Source: an uncultured Sphingopyxis sp.
Lineage (GTDB): Bacteria; Pseudomonadota; Alphaproteobacteria; Sphingomonadales; Sphingomonadaceae
Assembly (NCBI GenBank): GCA_936933955.1
Contig: CAKZIN010000035.1
Coordinates: 1 to 64,000, forward strand
Direction of reading: 5' to 3'
Length of the DNA stretch: 64,000 nucleotides
Positions 44,404 to 54,614 of the stretch are shown here, one piece after another. A program made the translations under genes and the position numbers. Numbering within the stretch: the stretch's first letter is position 1; every line of letters begins with the position of its first letter. Below the pieces are notes generated by a model. That model was not told where the DNA came from, ran no database searches, and saw only the letters and a program-made list of their open reading frames with translations.

Positions 44404-45692
44404 GCGGCGTCGCTGGCGGGTGCGGCCACCACCCATTCGGGCACGCGCTCGGCGGCCATGATCGCCTCGGGCGCGATGCGATCGGCGACCACTGCCCAGC
44501 GCGCGCCGGAGACCAGCACCTCGGGCACCATCGCGCGGCTATTGTAGGTCGACGCCATCGTCGCGCCATAGGCACCCGCCGTGCGGAACACGGCGAGGTC
44601 GCCCGCCGCGACGCGCCCGATCTCCCGCGCGGTCGCGAAGCAATCGCTCGATTCGCACACCGGCCCGACGATGTTCGCGGTCATGCGCTCCGACCCCGGC
44701 GCGACCGGCTCGAAATGGTGATAGGCATCGTAGAGCGCGGGCCGAGCGAGGTCGTTCATCGCCGCGTCGACGATCACGAACGGCGTGTTCACCCCAGGCT
44801 TCACGCGGATGACGCGGGTGACGAGCACCCCCGCCTCCCCCACCAGTGAGCGCCCCGGCTCGATCGTCAGAGCGACGCTCCAACCGGCGGTCACCCGCGC
44901 GAGCATCGTGGCGTAGTCGGCGGGCGTGGGCGGGACCTCACTCTCGCGATAGCCGACCCCCAGCCCGCCGCCGAGGTCGACGTGCGTGACGGGGAGTCCG
45001 GCGCCGCGAAGCTCGGCCACCAGCGCGCCGACACGGGAGAAGGCGCGCTCCAGTGGATCGAGCGAGAGCAGCTGGCTGCCGATATGGACCGCGACGCCAC
45101 GGACATCGAGGCCGGGGAGTGCGCTGAGCCGGGCGTAGATCGCGGGCGCCTGGTCGATCGCCACCCCGAACTTCGACTCCGCAGTGCCAGTGGTGATCTT
45201 GGTGTGAGTGCCCGCGTCGACGTCGGGATTGACGCGGAGCACCACCGGCGCGCGCACGCCGCGCGCTTGCGCGATAGCGGACAGTTCGGCGCCCTCCCCC
45301 TCACTTTCGAGGTTGAACTGGCCAATCCCCGCATCGAGGCCCGCGACCATCTCCGCGTGGGTCTTGCCGACGCCCGAGAAAACGATGCGCGAGGGCGCGA
45401 CACCCGCGGCGCGCGCGCGCTTCATCTCGCCCGCCGAGACCACGTCCGCGCCGAGGCCGAGCCGCGCCAGCACGCCGACGACCGCGAGGTTGGGGTTCGC
45501 CTTGATCGCATAGGCGATGTCGACCCCGCCCGGCACACTCGCCATCGCGTCGATCCATGCCTGCGCCTTCGCTTCGAGGAGGCCTTGCGAGTACACGTAG
45601 ACCGGCGTTCCCACCGCATCCGCCACCGTCGCCAGCGCCACCCGCTCGCAGGCGAGAGCGCGGTCGGCAGCGTCGCGGTGAAAAGCCTGCAT
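44400..45692 (-). CDS. lysA: Diaminopimelate decarboxylase
   Basis: PLP enzyme that makes lysine from meso-diaminopimelate, 430 aa. The PLP lysine is in IAYAIKANPN; HIGSQ, DLGGGLGVGY and EPGRSLVGEAG follow in order, and the substrate-binding CESSDCF is near the end. It follows the LptM-like gene by 11 bp, an order (lipoprotein-lysA) known from many proteobacteria. Confidence 0.97.
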   Translation of the reverse strand: MQAFHRDAADRALACERVALATVADAVGTPVYVYSQGLLEAKAQAWIDAMASVPGGVDIAYAIKANPNLAVVGVLARLGLGADVVSAGEMKRARAAGVAPSRIVFSGVGKTHAEMVAGLDAGIGQFNLESEGEGAELSAIAQARGVRAPVVLRVNPDVDAGTHTKITTGTAESKFGVAIDQAPAIYARLSALPGLDVRGVAVHIGSQLLSLDPLERAFSRVGALVAELRGAGLPVTHVDLGGGLGVGYRESEVPPTPADYATMLARVTAGWSVALTIEPGRSLVGEAGVLVTRVIRVKPGVNTPFVIVDAAMNDLARPALYDAYHHFEPVAPGSERMTANIVGPVCESSDCFATAREIGRVAAGDLAVFRTAGAYGATMASTYNSRAMVPEVLVSGARWAVVADRIAPEAIMAAERVPEWVVAAPASDAA

Positions 45693-45703
45693 CGTCGCGC
45701 CCT

Positions 45704-45949
45704 CTAGCCCGGCGGCAGGTCGAACGGATCGGAGGTCCGCGCCTCACCCCGGCTGACGGGTTCGTCGCTGCGCTGGGGCCGCGCCTGCGGGCTCGGCGTC
45801 ACGAGCTTTTCAGGGGTCGGCGTTGCGATCGCCCCAACCGGCGTTGCAGGGCGCGGGCCGCTGGCGGGGTAGGTCAACTCCTGCCTCCGGCCGCAGCCGC
45901 TCAGCGCCAGCGCCGCGAGCGCCACGAGGCTTATCGAACGCAGAGTCAC
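45704..45949 (-). CDS. Small lipoprotein of the LptM/YifL type
   Basis: An 81-aa lipoprotein with lipobox LSGC (about residue 18) and a short proline-rich tail. Its place directly ahead of lysA matches LppL/LptM genes. In E. coli LptM helps the LptD barrel to fold, and its mature N-terminus is CGLKGPLYFP; here it is CGRRQELTYP, so the match is loose. GTG at 45949 overlaps the argH stop (GTGA). Confidence 0.7.
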   Translation of the reverse strand: MTLRSISLVALAALALSGCGRRQELTYPASGPRPATPVGAIATPTPEKLVTPSPQARPQRSDEPVSRGEARTSDPFDLPPG

Positions 45950-47352
45950 TCCGCCGTCCCTTCCAGCGCCGCGCGTGCCGCAGCGATCGCTTCCCTTACC
46001 CGCACGGGGGCGGTTCCGCCAAGGCTGGTGCGCGATGCGACCGACGCCTCCACGGTCAGCCGCGCGAGCAGCTGCGGCGTCACGCGCGGGTCGATCGCCG
46101 CCGCCTGCGCCGGGTCGAGCTCGCTGAGGTCGACCCCCGCCCGCTCTGCCGCCGCGACGCATGCGCCGACGATGTGATGCGCCTCGCGAAAAGGAACCTG
46201 GCAGTCGCGCACCAGTGCATCGGCAAGATCGGTCGCGGTGGAGAAGCCCTGCGCCGCCGCGGCGCGGGTGCGCGTCGTGTCGAACGTCACGCTCGCGCTC
46301 ATCCCGGTCATTGCCGCGAGCGACAGGGTGAGCAGCTTGTGCGCCTCGAACAGCGGCTCCTTGTCGTCCTGCATGTCCTTGGAATAGGCGAGCGGAAGGC
46401 CCTTCATCGTCACCATCAGGCTGGTCATGCAGCCGATGATGCGCCCCGCATGGCCGCGCACCAGCTCGGCGGCGTCAGGGTTGCGCTTTTGCGGCATGAT
46501 CGAGCTGCCGGTGGAGAAGCTGTCGGGCAGTTTGACGAACCCGAACATCTGGCTCGCCCACAGGACATACTCCTCCGCCATACGGGACAGATGCAGCGCG
46601 CATTGGGTTGCGGCGGTGAGATATTCGAGCGCGAAGTCGCGATCGGACACGGCGTCAAGGCTGTTCGCGCTCGCGCGGTCAAAGCCGAGCGCCTGCGCGG
46701 TGGCCTCGCGGTCGAGGTCGAAGCCCGTCCCCGCCAGCGCCGCCGACCCCAGCGGTGAGACGTTGAGCCGCCGCCGCGCGTCCGCAAACCGCGCCCGGTC
46801 GCGCTCGAACATGGCGAAATAGGCCATCAGGTGGTGCCCGATCGTCACCGGCTGCGCGACCTGCAGATGCGTGAAGCCGGGCATGATGCTGTCGGCATGC
46901 TCGTCCGCGCGGTCGAGGAGGACGCGCATCAGCGCGACCAGTGCGGCGTCGACCTCATCCACCGCATCGCGCACCCATAGGCGAAAGGCGGTGGCGACCT
47001 GATCGTTGCGGCTGCGCGCGGTGTGAAGGCGCCCCGCGGCCGTGCCGATCTTCTCCGCCAGTCGCGCCTCGATGGTCATGTGGATGTCTTCGAGCGCGAG
47101 GTCGACCGGCACGCCGTCTCGCGCATACTCCTCCGCAATCTCCGCCAACCCCGCATCGATCGCAGCGGCGTCTTCGGCGGAAATGATGCCCTGCGCACCC
47201 AGCATGGCGGCATGCGCGCGGCTGCCGGCGATGTCCTGTCGCCACAGCGCCTTGTCGAAGGGGATCGAGGCGTTAATCTCGCGCATGATCGCCGCCGGTC
47301 CCTCGGCGAAGCGGCCGCCCCACATCGCGCTTTTGCCGGGAGTATCGCCCAT
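45946..47352 (-). CDS. argH: Argininosuccinate lyase
   Basis: Cleaves argininosuccinate to arginine and fumarate; cytosolic tetramer, 468 aa. The superfamily signature loop is GSSIMPQKRNPDAAEL, and HTARSRNDQVAT and FTHLQVAQP are conserved. ATG at 47352 gives MGDTPGKSAMWGGRF. This start codon shares two bases with that of the divergent tlpA gene. The downstream genes are an LptM-like lipoprotein and lysA, so arginine and lysine synthesis are joined. Confidence 0.97.
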   Translation of the reverse strand: MGDTPGKSAMWGGRFAEGPAAIMREINASIPFDKALWRQDIAGSRAHAAMLGAQGIISAEDAAAIDAGLAEIAEEYARDGVPVDLALEDIHMTIEARLAEKIGTAAGRLHTARSRNDQVATAFRLWVRDAVDEVDAALVALMRVLLDRADEHADSIMPGFTHLQVAQPVTIGHHLMAYFAMFERDRARFADARRRLNVSPLGSAALAGTGFDLDREATAQALGFDRASANSLDAVSDRDFALEYLTAATQCALHLSRMAEEYVLWASQMFGFVKLPDSFSTGSSIMPQKRNPDAAELVRGHAGRIIGCMTSLMVTMKGLPLAYSKDMQDDKEPLFEAHKLLTLSLAAMTGMSASVTFDTTRTRAAAAQGFSTATDLADALVRDCQVPFREAHHIVGACVAAAERAGVDLSELDPAQAAAIDPRVTPQLLARLTVEASVASRTSLGGTAPVRVREAIAAARAALEGTAE

Positions 47353-47962
47353 GCCCTTGTCCACCACTCGCCTGACGCTGCTCGCCGCTGCGCTGGTTTC
47401 TGCTGCGGCCCTCGGCGGGTGCGATAGGGGGGCAGGCGGGTCGGAGCAACCTGCGGCAAAGGGGGGAGCGGGGTCGGCGACGGCTGGCGACGGTCTCGGC
47501 GAACATCGCACGCTCACCGACCGCGCCGGGCGCCCGCTGCCCGCAGCGCAGGTCGTCGCACCCGACGGCCGACCGGCAGCGCTGGCCTCTCTGCGCGGCA
47601 AGCCGGTGCTGGTGAACCTTTGGGCGACCTGGTGCGCGCCGTGCCTTGCCGAGCTGCCGACGCTCAACCGCCTCGCCACCGAGATGGAGGGCCGCGCGCA
47701 CGTCGTCGCGCTGGCGCAGGACGTCAACGCCACCCACACGGCGACGCGCGACTTCCTCAAGCAGCGCGGCTGGGAAACGATTGCCAGCTGGTCGGACTCC
47801 GAAAACAAGGTCGGGCTGGAGGAAGGCGGCAACCTTCCCACCACCATCCTCTACGACGCCAGCGGCAAGGAAACCGCGCGCGTCGTCGGCCCGCTCGACT
47901 GGTATTCGGCAGAAGCGCGCGAACTCCTCCGCGCCGCCGGTTTCCCGCCGGTCGAGGAGTGA
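47351..47962 (+). CDS. TlpA-like thioredoxin-fold lipoprotein
   Basis: A 203-aa lipoprotein (lipobox LGGC, cysteine near residue 24) with a periplasmic thioredoxin fold. The redox site is WCAPC in LWATWCAPCLAELPT, and the cis-proline is in GNLPTTILYD. It likely reduces disulfides in the periplasm, for example in cytochrome c maturation or copper handling. ATG at 47351 overlaps the argH start codon on the opposite strand. Confidence 0.92.
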   Translation: MPLSTTRLTLLAAALVSAAALGGCDRGAGGSEQPAAKGGAGSATAGDGLGEHRTLTDRAGRPLPAAQVVAPDGRPAALASLRGKPVLVNLWATWCAPCLAELPTLNRLATEMEGRAHVVALAQDVNATHTATRDFLKQRGWETIASWSDSENKVGLEEGGNLPTTILYDASGKETARVVGPLDWYSAEARELLRAAGFPPVEE

Positions 47963-48062
47963 GGGTCGGCGCGCTTCATAGCAAGATCGCAGGTCGCCCG
48001 ATAATCTTCGGGCGCCGACGCCCACTTCCCCCCTCCGCCGCGCCCGCCTAGAACGCGGCGCA

Positions 48063-48973
<911 letters not shown>

Positions 48974-48977
<4 letters not shown>

Positions 48978-49738
48978 GGGTCGCGCTCGCCGCGCTGATG
49001 CTGGCGGTCGCTGCCCCCGCCGCGGCCCAGCGCGAGCCGGTGCTGGTGCCCGACGTGTCGGTGCGCGAGATCGAGATCAAATACAGCTTCACCGGCGAAG
49101 ACCTGCTGCTGTTCGGCGCCATCTTGTATCCCGACGGACGCGCGCCGGGCGATGCGCGCAGCGACGTGGTGGTGGTGATCAAGGGCCCCGTCGCGCCCGT
49201 CCGGCTGCGCGAGAAGAGCCGAGTCGCGGGCGTCTGGGTCAACGCCGACAGCGTACGTTTCGGTTCGGCGCCCGGCTTTTACGCCCTCGCCTCCTCCCGC
49301 CCGATCGAGCAGATCGTCGACGAACGCACCGCGGCAGTGTTCGAACTCGGCCTCGCCAACCTGGCGCTGTCGCCGTCGGGCTTTGCCACGAGCGAGCAGC
49401 TGCGCCGCCTCGAGGCGGGGTTTGTCGACCTGTTCCGCCGGGGCGGGCTGTTCGCCGAACAGCCGGGCGCGGTGGAGATCAGCAACGGCGTCCTCTACCG
49501 CGCGCGGCTCAACATCCCGGCGCAGGTGCCGGAGGGGGAGTATACCGCCGAAACCTACCTCATCCGCGGTGGGAACGTGCTGGCGGTGGCGTCACGCGAT
49601 ATCGTCATCCGCAAGATCGGCGTCGACCGTTTCATCGCCGACGCGGCAGCGCACTGGGGCCTCGCCTACGGCCTGGTGGCGGTGGCGCTGGCGGTAGGCA
49701 TGGGCCTCGCCGCGGGCTGGTGGTTCGGCCGCCGATGA
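48974..49738 (+). CDS. TIGR02186-type alphaproteobacterial membrane protein
   Basis: A 254-aa protein with a signal peptide (VALAALMLAVAAPAAAQ), a beta-rich periplasmic domain (VREIEIKYSFTGEDLLLFGAI) and one C-terminal helix (WGLAYGLVAVALAVGMGLAAGW). It fits TIGR02186, of unknown function, commonly next to TSUP permeases. It starts with TTG at 48974, overlapping the TSUP stop (TTGA), and ends in ATGA with the next gene. Confidence 0.8.
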
Positions 49739-50769
49739 AGCGCATCCTCGTCTGGCTGGTGCCGGACCGCTTCATCCTCGTGCTGATCGCGACCATCGCA
49801 CTGGCGAGCGTGCTGCCAGTGCGCGGGAGCGACGTCGCGCTGGCGAACCTCCTTTCCTCCGCCGCGGTGTTCGTGATCTTCCTCCTCCACGGCATCCGCT
49901 TGCCGCGCGCGGAGGTGATCGACGGGCTCAAGGACTGGCGCACGCAGGGCGCGATCGCGCTGTTCGTGTTCGGCGTGATGACGCTCGCCGGCCTCGCGCT
50001 GTGGCGGCTGACGAGCGGGTCGCTACCGGCGATGGTCGCGCTCGGCTTTCTCTATATCGGCGTGTTGCCGACCACCGTGCAGTCCGCCACCACTTACTGC
50101 AGCCTGGCGCGCGGAGCGGTTGCGGTGTCCGTCGTGGCGAGCGCGCTCGACAATCTGGCGGCGGTGATCGTCACGCCGACGCTGTTCGCGCTGCTCGCCG
50201 GGACCGCAGGCGGGGTGAGCCTCGGCGCAAGTCTCGCGCTGCGGGTAGGCGCGATCCTGCTGCTGCCCTTCTTCATCGGCCAGCTGATCCAGCGCTGGGC
50301 GAGGCCGTGGGCGCTGCGCCACGCCGCCCTCGTCAAGCGCATCGACCAAGGCGCGATCGCGCTCGCGGTCTATGTCGCCTTCTCCGCTGCTGTGGTGCAG
50401 GGCATCTGGAGCAAGCTCGATGGCGGCGCTCTGGGCGTGCTCGCGCTCGGCGTGGGGGTGATGCTGCTGGTGGGTTTTGGGGGAGCGTGGGCGACGGGAC
50501 GGCTCGTCTCCGACCGGCTCGACGTGCGCACGGCGGTGCTGTTCTCGGGCGCGCACAAGTCGATCGCGGTCGGCGCACCGCTCGCGGCGTTGATGTTCCC
50601 GCGTGACGCGGCGGGCATGGTGCTGCTGCCGATCCTCGCCTACCATTTGGCGCAACTGGTGATTTCGGCGTGGATCGCACCGCCGCTCGCGCGGCGCAAT
50701 GAAGCAGCGTGCTTGCAGGGCTCGGCTGTCTTATCTAACTACAACACACCTGAGCCGGAGAGATTATGA
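49735..50769 (+). CDS. Bile acid:sodium symporter family protein (YfeH/SBF-like)
   Basis: A 344-aa protein with about nine helices of the SBF-like YfeH group. The segment GVLPTTVQSATTYCSLARG is characteristic, and FSGAHKSIAVGAPLAALMF marks the second repeat half. The substrate is unknown; it is not necessarily bile acid. ATG at 49735 overlaps the previous stop (ATGA), and its own stop overlaps the telA start (ATGA). Confidence 0.88.
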   Translation: MKRILVWLVPDRFILVLIATIALASVLPVRGSDVALANLLSSAAVFVIFLLHGIRLPRAEVIDGLKDWRTQGAIALFVFGVMTLAGLALWRLTSGSLPAMVALGFLYIGVLPTTVQSATTYCSLARGAVAVSVVASALDNLAAVIVTPTLFALLAGTAGGVSLGASLALRVGAILLLPFFIGQLIQRWARPWALRHAALVKRIDQGAIALAVYVAFSAAVVQGIWSKLDGGALGVLALGVGVMLLVGFGGAWATGRLVSDRLDVRTAVLFSGAHKSIAVGAPLAALMFPRDAAGMVLLPILAYHLAQLVISAWIAPPLARRNEAACLQGSAVLSNYNTPEPERL

Positions 50770-51995
50770 GCGACATCGAACCCGCCCCGTTGCCGACCAA
50801 ACTCGCCGAAGCGGAACCCACGCTGACGCTCGAACCGCCCAAGCCGGTACCCGCCGTCGTGCCGGAAAAGGCGGCGGGCCTCGTCAGCATTGGCGACGAG
50901 GTGAAGAGCGAGCTCGAAAAGCGCGTCGCGACCTTCGTCGACGAACTGGTCGCGGCGGACACCAACAGCCCCGAATTCGGCAAGAAGGTCGACCAGCTCA
51001 CCAACATGGGCCGTCAGGAGATTGCGGCGGCGGCGCAGCAGTCGAACCGTTTCCTCGACCGCCCGGTGCGCGCGATGGATCGCGACGGCAACGTCGGTCA
51101 GGATCTGGTTGCGCTGCGGCAGGTGGTGGAGGACCTCGACCCTGGTCGCGCGGGCAAGGTGCGCGGGCGCAAGCTGCTCGGCATCATCCCGCTGGGCGGT
51201 TCGCTGCGCAGCTATTTCGACAAATATCAGAGCGCGCAGACGCACATCAGCTCGATCCTCGCTCGCCTCGCGAGCGGCAAGACCGAGCTGATGAAGGACA
51301 ATGCCGACATCGACGTCGAGCGGCAGAATCTGTGGGCCGCGATGGGTCGGCTCGAGCAAATGGCGCACATGGCGGGCAAGCTCGACGAACAGCTCGAGGA
51401 AAAGGCCGCCGAGCTCGACGCGACCGACCCCGCAAAGGCGAAGACCATCCGCGAAAGCGCGCTTTTCTATGTGCGCCAGCGGCGGCAGGACATCCTCACC
51501 CAGCTGGCGGTGAGCGTGCAGGGCTATCTCGCGCTCGACCTCGTCAAGAAAAACAACGTCGAGCTGGTGAAGGGCGTCGATCGCGCATCAACCACCACCG
51601 TCGCGGCGCTCCGCACCGCGGTGACGGTGGCGCAGGCGATGACCAACCAGAAGCTCGTGCTCGGCCAGATCACCGCGCTCAACACGACGACCGCCGGGAT
51701 CATCGATTCCACGGGCGCGCTGCTCAAGGAAAACACGACGCGCGTTCACGAGCAGGCGGCGGCGTCGACCATTCCGATGGAGACGCTGACCCGCGCCTTC
51801 CAGAACATCTACGAGACGATGGATGCGGTCGACACCTTCAAGCTGAAGGCGCTCGACAGCATGAAGACGACCATCAACACCCTCTCCGCCGAGGTCGAGA
51901 AGTCCAAGGGCTACATCGCGCGGGCGGAAGGGCAGGCGCAGGCACAGGCGCAGCTGACCGGGCGCGACAGCCCGCTCGCGGCGATCGAGGGGTGA
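50766..51995 (+). CDS. TelA-family toxic-anion resistance protein
   Basis: A 409-aa cytosolic, largely alpha-helical protein of the TelA (KlaA/YaaN) family, first linked with tellurite resistance but found widely. Conserved segments: GKKVDQLTNMGRQEI, IPLGGSLRSYFDKYQSAQTHI, and AVSVQGYLALDLVKKNN. A GGAGAGA ribosome site is just upstream. The function is unclear; Bacillus YaaN sits with XpaC, and here too an XpaC-like membrane protein follows. Confidence 0.9.
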   Translation: MSDIEPAPLPTKLAEAEPTLTLEPPKPVPAVVPEKAAGLVSIGDEVKSELEKRVATFVDELVAADTNSPEFGKKVDQLTNMGRQEIAAAAQQSNRFLDRPVRAMDRDGNVGQDLVALRQVVEDLDPGRAGKVRGRKLLGIIPLGGSLRSYFDKYQSAQTHISSILARLASGKTELMKDNADIDVERQNLWAAMGRLEQMAHMAGKLDEQLEEKAAELDATDPAKAKTIRESALFYVRQRRQDILTQLAVSVQGYLALDLVKKNNVELVKGVDRASTTTVAALRTAVTVAQAMTNQKLVLGQITALNTTTAGIIDSTGALLKENTTRVHEQAAASTIPMETLTRAFQNIYETMDAVDTFKLKALDSMKTTINTLSAEVEKSKGYIARAEGQAQAQAQLTGRDSPLAAIEG

Positions 51996-52002
51996 TGCGC
52001 GG

Positions 52003-52821
52003 TTGGTGAAACCTGTGCGCCCCGTCCCGCCAGGCCTCGCGCCGATCGAGCCGACCGACGCGAGCTTGCATCCGCTGCCTGCGCCGATCGCGCCGCTGCC
52101 GCGTAGCCAGTCGGTGAGCGTCGCGGTGAGCGATGCGGAACGCGCGCTCCAACGCCAGCGCTCGGCAGAGATTGCGCGGCCGGTTCAGGCGCAGCGGAGG
52201 AGCTTTGCCAAGCGCGCCAAACGCGTCGCCATCGCCTATTTCACCGGGCTGCTGGCACTGGTGATCGGAGCGGCTGTGGTGTCGGGGCTGCTCGGCGGGA
52301 TCGGCATCATCGGCTTCACGCTGATGATGCTGCTGGCGATCCTGCTGGTGCCGATTGCGCTATCGTTCGGAAAGGAGCGCGCGATGCGCCCCGCGGACCT
52401 CAGCCGTGTCGATGTGGCGCAGCTGGCGGATCGCACCAACGTCTGGCTCGGCCAGCAACGCCGCGCGCTGCCCGCCCCTGCGCAAACGCTGGTCGACAGC
52501 ATCGGCGAACGGATCGCGCAGCTCGGCCCGCAGCTCGAAGCAATCGGCGGCGCCTCGCCCGAAGCGGTCGAAACGCGCCGGATCGTCGGCGACGAATTGC
52601 CCGAGCTGATCCGCAGCTACCAATCGGTGCCGAGCGCCATGCGCCGCGAAGACCGCAACGGCCGTGTCGCCGAACGTGACCTCCTCGACGGCCTCGCCAA
52701 CGTCGACCGCGCGATCGACACGCTCAGCCGCGACATCGCCGCGCGGGACATGGACCGGCTGGCGAGCCACTCGCGCTATTTGGAAACGCGCTACGGCGAC
52801 GGGGGGCAGTCCATCCCCTGA
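52003..52821 (+). CDS. XpaC-like membrane protein, partner of TelA
   Basis: A 272-aa protein with a proline-rich N-terminus, two helices (about residues 74-98 and 101-122), and a helical C-terminal domain. It has no motif that I can firmly name, but the size, the layout and the place right after a TelA gene match XpaC-like proteins. It starts with TTG at 52003 (GTG 52006 is possible), 7 bp after telA. A role in the membrane anchoring of TelA is only inferred. Confidence 0.65.
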   Translation: MVKPVRPVPPGLAPIEPTDASLHPLPAPIAPLPRSQSVSVAVSDAERALQRQRSAEIARPVQAQRRSFAKRAKRVAIAYFTGLLALVIGAAVVSGLLGGIGIIGFTLMMLLAILLVPIALSFGKERAMRPADLSRVDVAQLADRTNVWLGQQRRALPAPAQTLVDSIGERIAQLGPQLEAIGGASPEAVETRRIVGDELPELIRSYQSVPSAMRREDRNGRVAERDLLDGLANVDRAIDTLSRDIAARDMDRLASHSRYLETRYGDGGQSIP

Positions 52822-52931
52822 CAGCCGCTGCGGGGGCAGAACCGGTCACCCGCCGCTGCCCTGGACGCCGAGACTCGGAAATGGCTCCCTGCCTGCGCAG
52901 GAGCCACCGCTACGCTCGTTCTGCCTTGTCC

Positions 52932-54314
52932 TTACCCCAGACGGCGGACGCCTTCGGGCGGGCCGCGGCGGGGGCCGCCCTTGCGGGGGAAGCGACGCGG
53001 GCGCTGGGCGTCGCCGCTGCGCTCACCATCCCGAACGAAGCGATCGCCACCACCTTCACGCTGAGGGCGACCGCCGCCGCGCCCGCCACGCGCGTCCTCG
53101 CGCTGGCGGTGCGGGTCGCGACCCTGCGAGCCGGTGTCGCGCGGGGGCGCGACGGGCTTGGGCATCCGCGCGACCATCTCGACGAAGTTGGCGGGCAGCG
53201 GAACGACGTTGGGCTTCACCCCCGTCAGCCGCTCGACCGCGCGCATCCGCTGGCGTTCGTCGTCCGCGACGAGGCTGATGGCGATGCCCTCCGCGCCCGC
53301 ACGCGCGGTGCGGCCGATGCGGTGGACATATTGTTCGGCAACGTCGGGGATTTCGAAGTTGATGACGTGGCTCACCCCGCTCACGTCGATCCCGCGCGCG
53401 GCGATGTCGGTGGCGACGAGCACCGGCGTCGAGCCGTCCTTGAACCCGCCGAGCGCGTGCGTGCGCTGCGCCTGGCTCTTGTTGCCGTGAATCGCGGCGG
53501 CACGAATGCCCGCGCCCATCAGGTGCCGCACGACACGGTCGGCGCCGTGCTTGGTGCGCGTGAACACCAGCGCGCGCTCGATCGGCTCGCTCTTGAGGAT
53601 GTGGTTGAGCAGCGCCTGCTTTTCGCGCTGATCGACAAGCGTCATCGACTGGGCGATGCGCTCCGCGGTGGTCGAGGGCGGGGTCACCGACACCTTCACC
53701 GGATCGGTCAGGAACTCCTTGGCGAGGTCCGCGATCTCCTTGGGCATCGTCGCCGAGAAGAACAGCGTCTGGCGCTGCTTGGGGAGCAGCTTCGACACGC
53801 GCCGCAGCGGATGAATGAACCCCAGGTCCATCATCTGGTCCGCTTCGTCGAGCACGAAGATTTCCACCGCGTTGAGCGTCAGCGCGCGCTGGTCGATGAG
53901 GTCGAGCAGGCGCCCCGGCGTCGCCACCAGCACGTCCACCCCTTGCGCCAGACGCTTGATCTGGCGCCCGATCGGCACGCCGCCGAACGCGGTGTCCGAC
54001 GTGATCGGCGTGTAGCGCGCGTAGGCAAAGATGCTCTGCTGAATCTGCGCAGCCAGCTCACGCGTCGGCGCGAGGATCAGCATGCGGCAGCTGCGCGGGG
54101 TGCGACGATTGCCGCTCTCCACCAGCCGATCGATCGACGGCAGCGAAAAGGCGGCGGTCTTGCCGGTGCCGGTCTGCGCGATGCCGAGCAGGTCATGGCC
54201 CTCCAGCAACGGCGGGATCGCCTGCGCCTGGATCGGCGTCGGCGTGTCGTAATCCTTCGCGGCAAGCGCCTTGAGGGTCGGCTGGGCAAGACCCAGCGAA
54301 CGGAAATCGGTCAT
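52932..54314 (-). CDS. DEAD-box RNA helicase (RhlE-like)
   Basis: A 460-aa RNA-unwinding ATPase. Motifs in order: Q motif (PTPIQAQAIP), I (AQTGTGKTA), Ia (PTRELAAQ), II (DEAD in VLDEADQMMD), III (SAT), V (ATDIAARGID) and VI (HRIGRTARAG). The C-terminal ~80 residues are Arg/Gly-rich and should bind RNA. ATG at 54314 gives MTDFRSLGL. It resembles RhlE by length and tail. The long region upstream may be a regulated leader. Confidence 0.92.
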   Translation of the reverse strand: MTDFRSLGLAQPTLKALAAKDYDTPTPIQAQAIPPLLEGHDLLGIAQTGTGKTAAFSLPSIDRLVESGNRRTPRSCRMLILAPTRELAAQIQQSIFAYARYTPITSDTAFGGVPIGRQIKRLAQGVDVLVATPGRLLDLIDQRALTLNAVEIFVLDEADQMMDLGFIHPLRRVSKLLPKQRQTLFFSATMPKEIADLAKEFLTDPVKVSVTPPSTTAERIAQSMTLVDQREKQALLNHILKSEPIERALVFTRTKHGADRVVRHLMGAGIRAAAIHGNKSQAQRTHALGGFKDGSTPVLVATDIAARGIDVSGVSHVINFEIPDVAEQYVHRIGRTARAGAEGIAISLVADDERQRMRAVERLTGVKPNVVPLPANFVEMVARMPKPVAPPRDTGSQGRDPHRQREDARGGRGGGRPQREGGGDRFVRDGERSGDAQRPRRFPRKGGPRRGPPEGVRRLG

Positions 54315-54614
54315 GAAAATCTCACAAGCCAAGGCTTCGGCGCGCGCGGCGAGGAGCCACGCGACGCGTCGGCGGATCGAAACGACCCGCGTGAAAGGGA
54401 AGCCTCAGGAAAACACTCGGCGCTGCGACCGGACCGCTTCAAAAAGGGTCGTCACGCTGTCGCAGTGGATGGGCAATGCCATCCGCGCCGAGCGGGGAGA
54501 TAGGGGAACGCGCGGCAAATGTCGAGGGGGTGGGCGGCGTGGTGAGGGGCCCAACCCCGACCTCCCGCTCCCGGATTTGCGGAATCCGTCAAAGCCGATA
54601 AACGCGCTTGCTCC
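54315..54614. other. 300-bp divergent intergenic region between the helicase and rnd
   Basis: No protein-coding frame with a known pattern is seen here. It holds the promoters of the helicase (minus) and rnd (plus). The segment next to the helicase would make a leader of up to ~250 nt, unusual in a window where most spacers are short. No clear -35/-10 pair stands out; I see GATAAACG ahead of rnd at 54597-54604. Confidence 0.5.
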
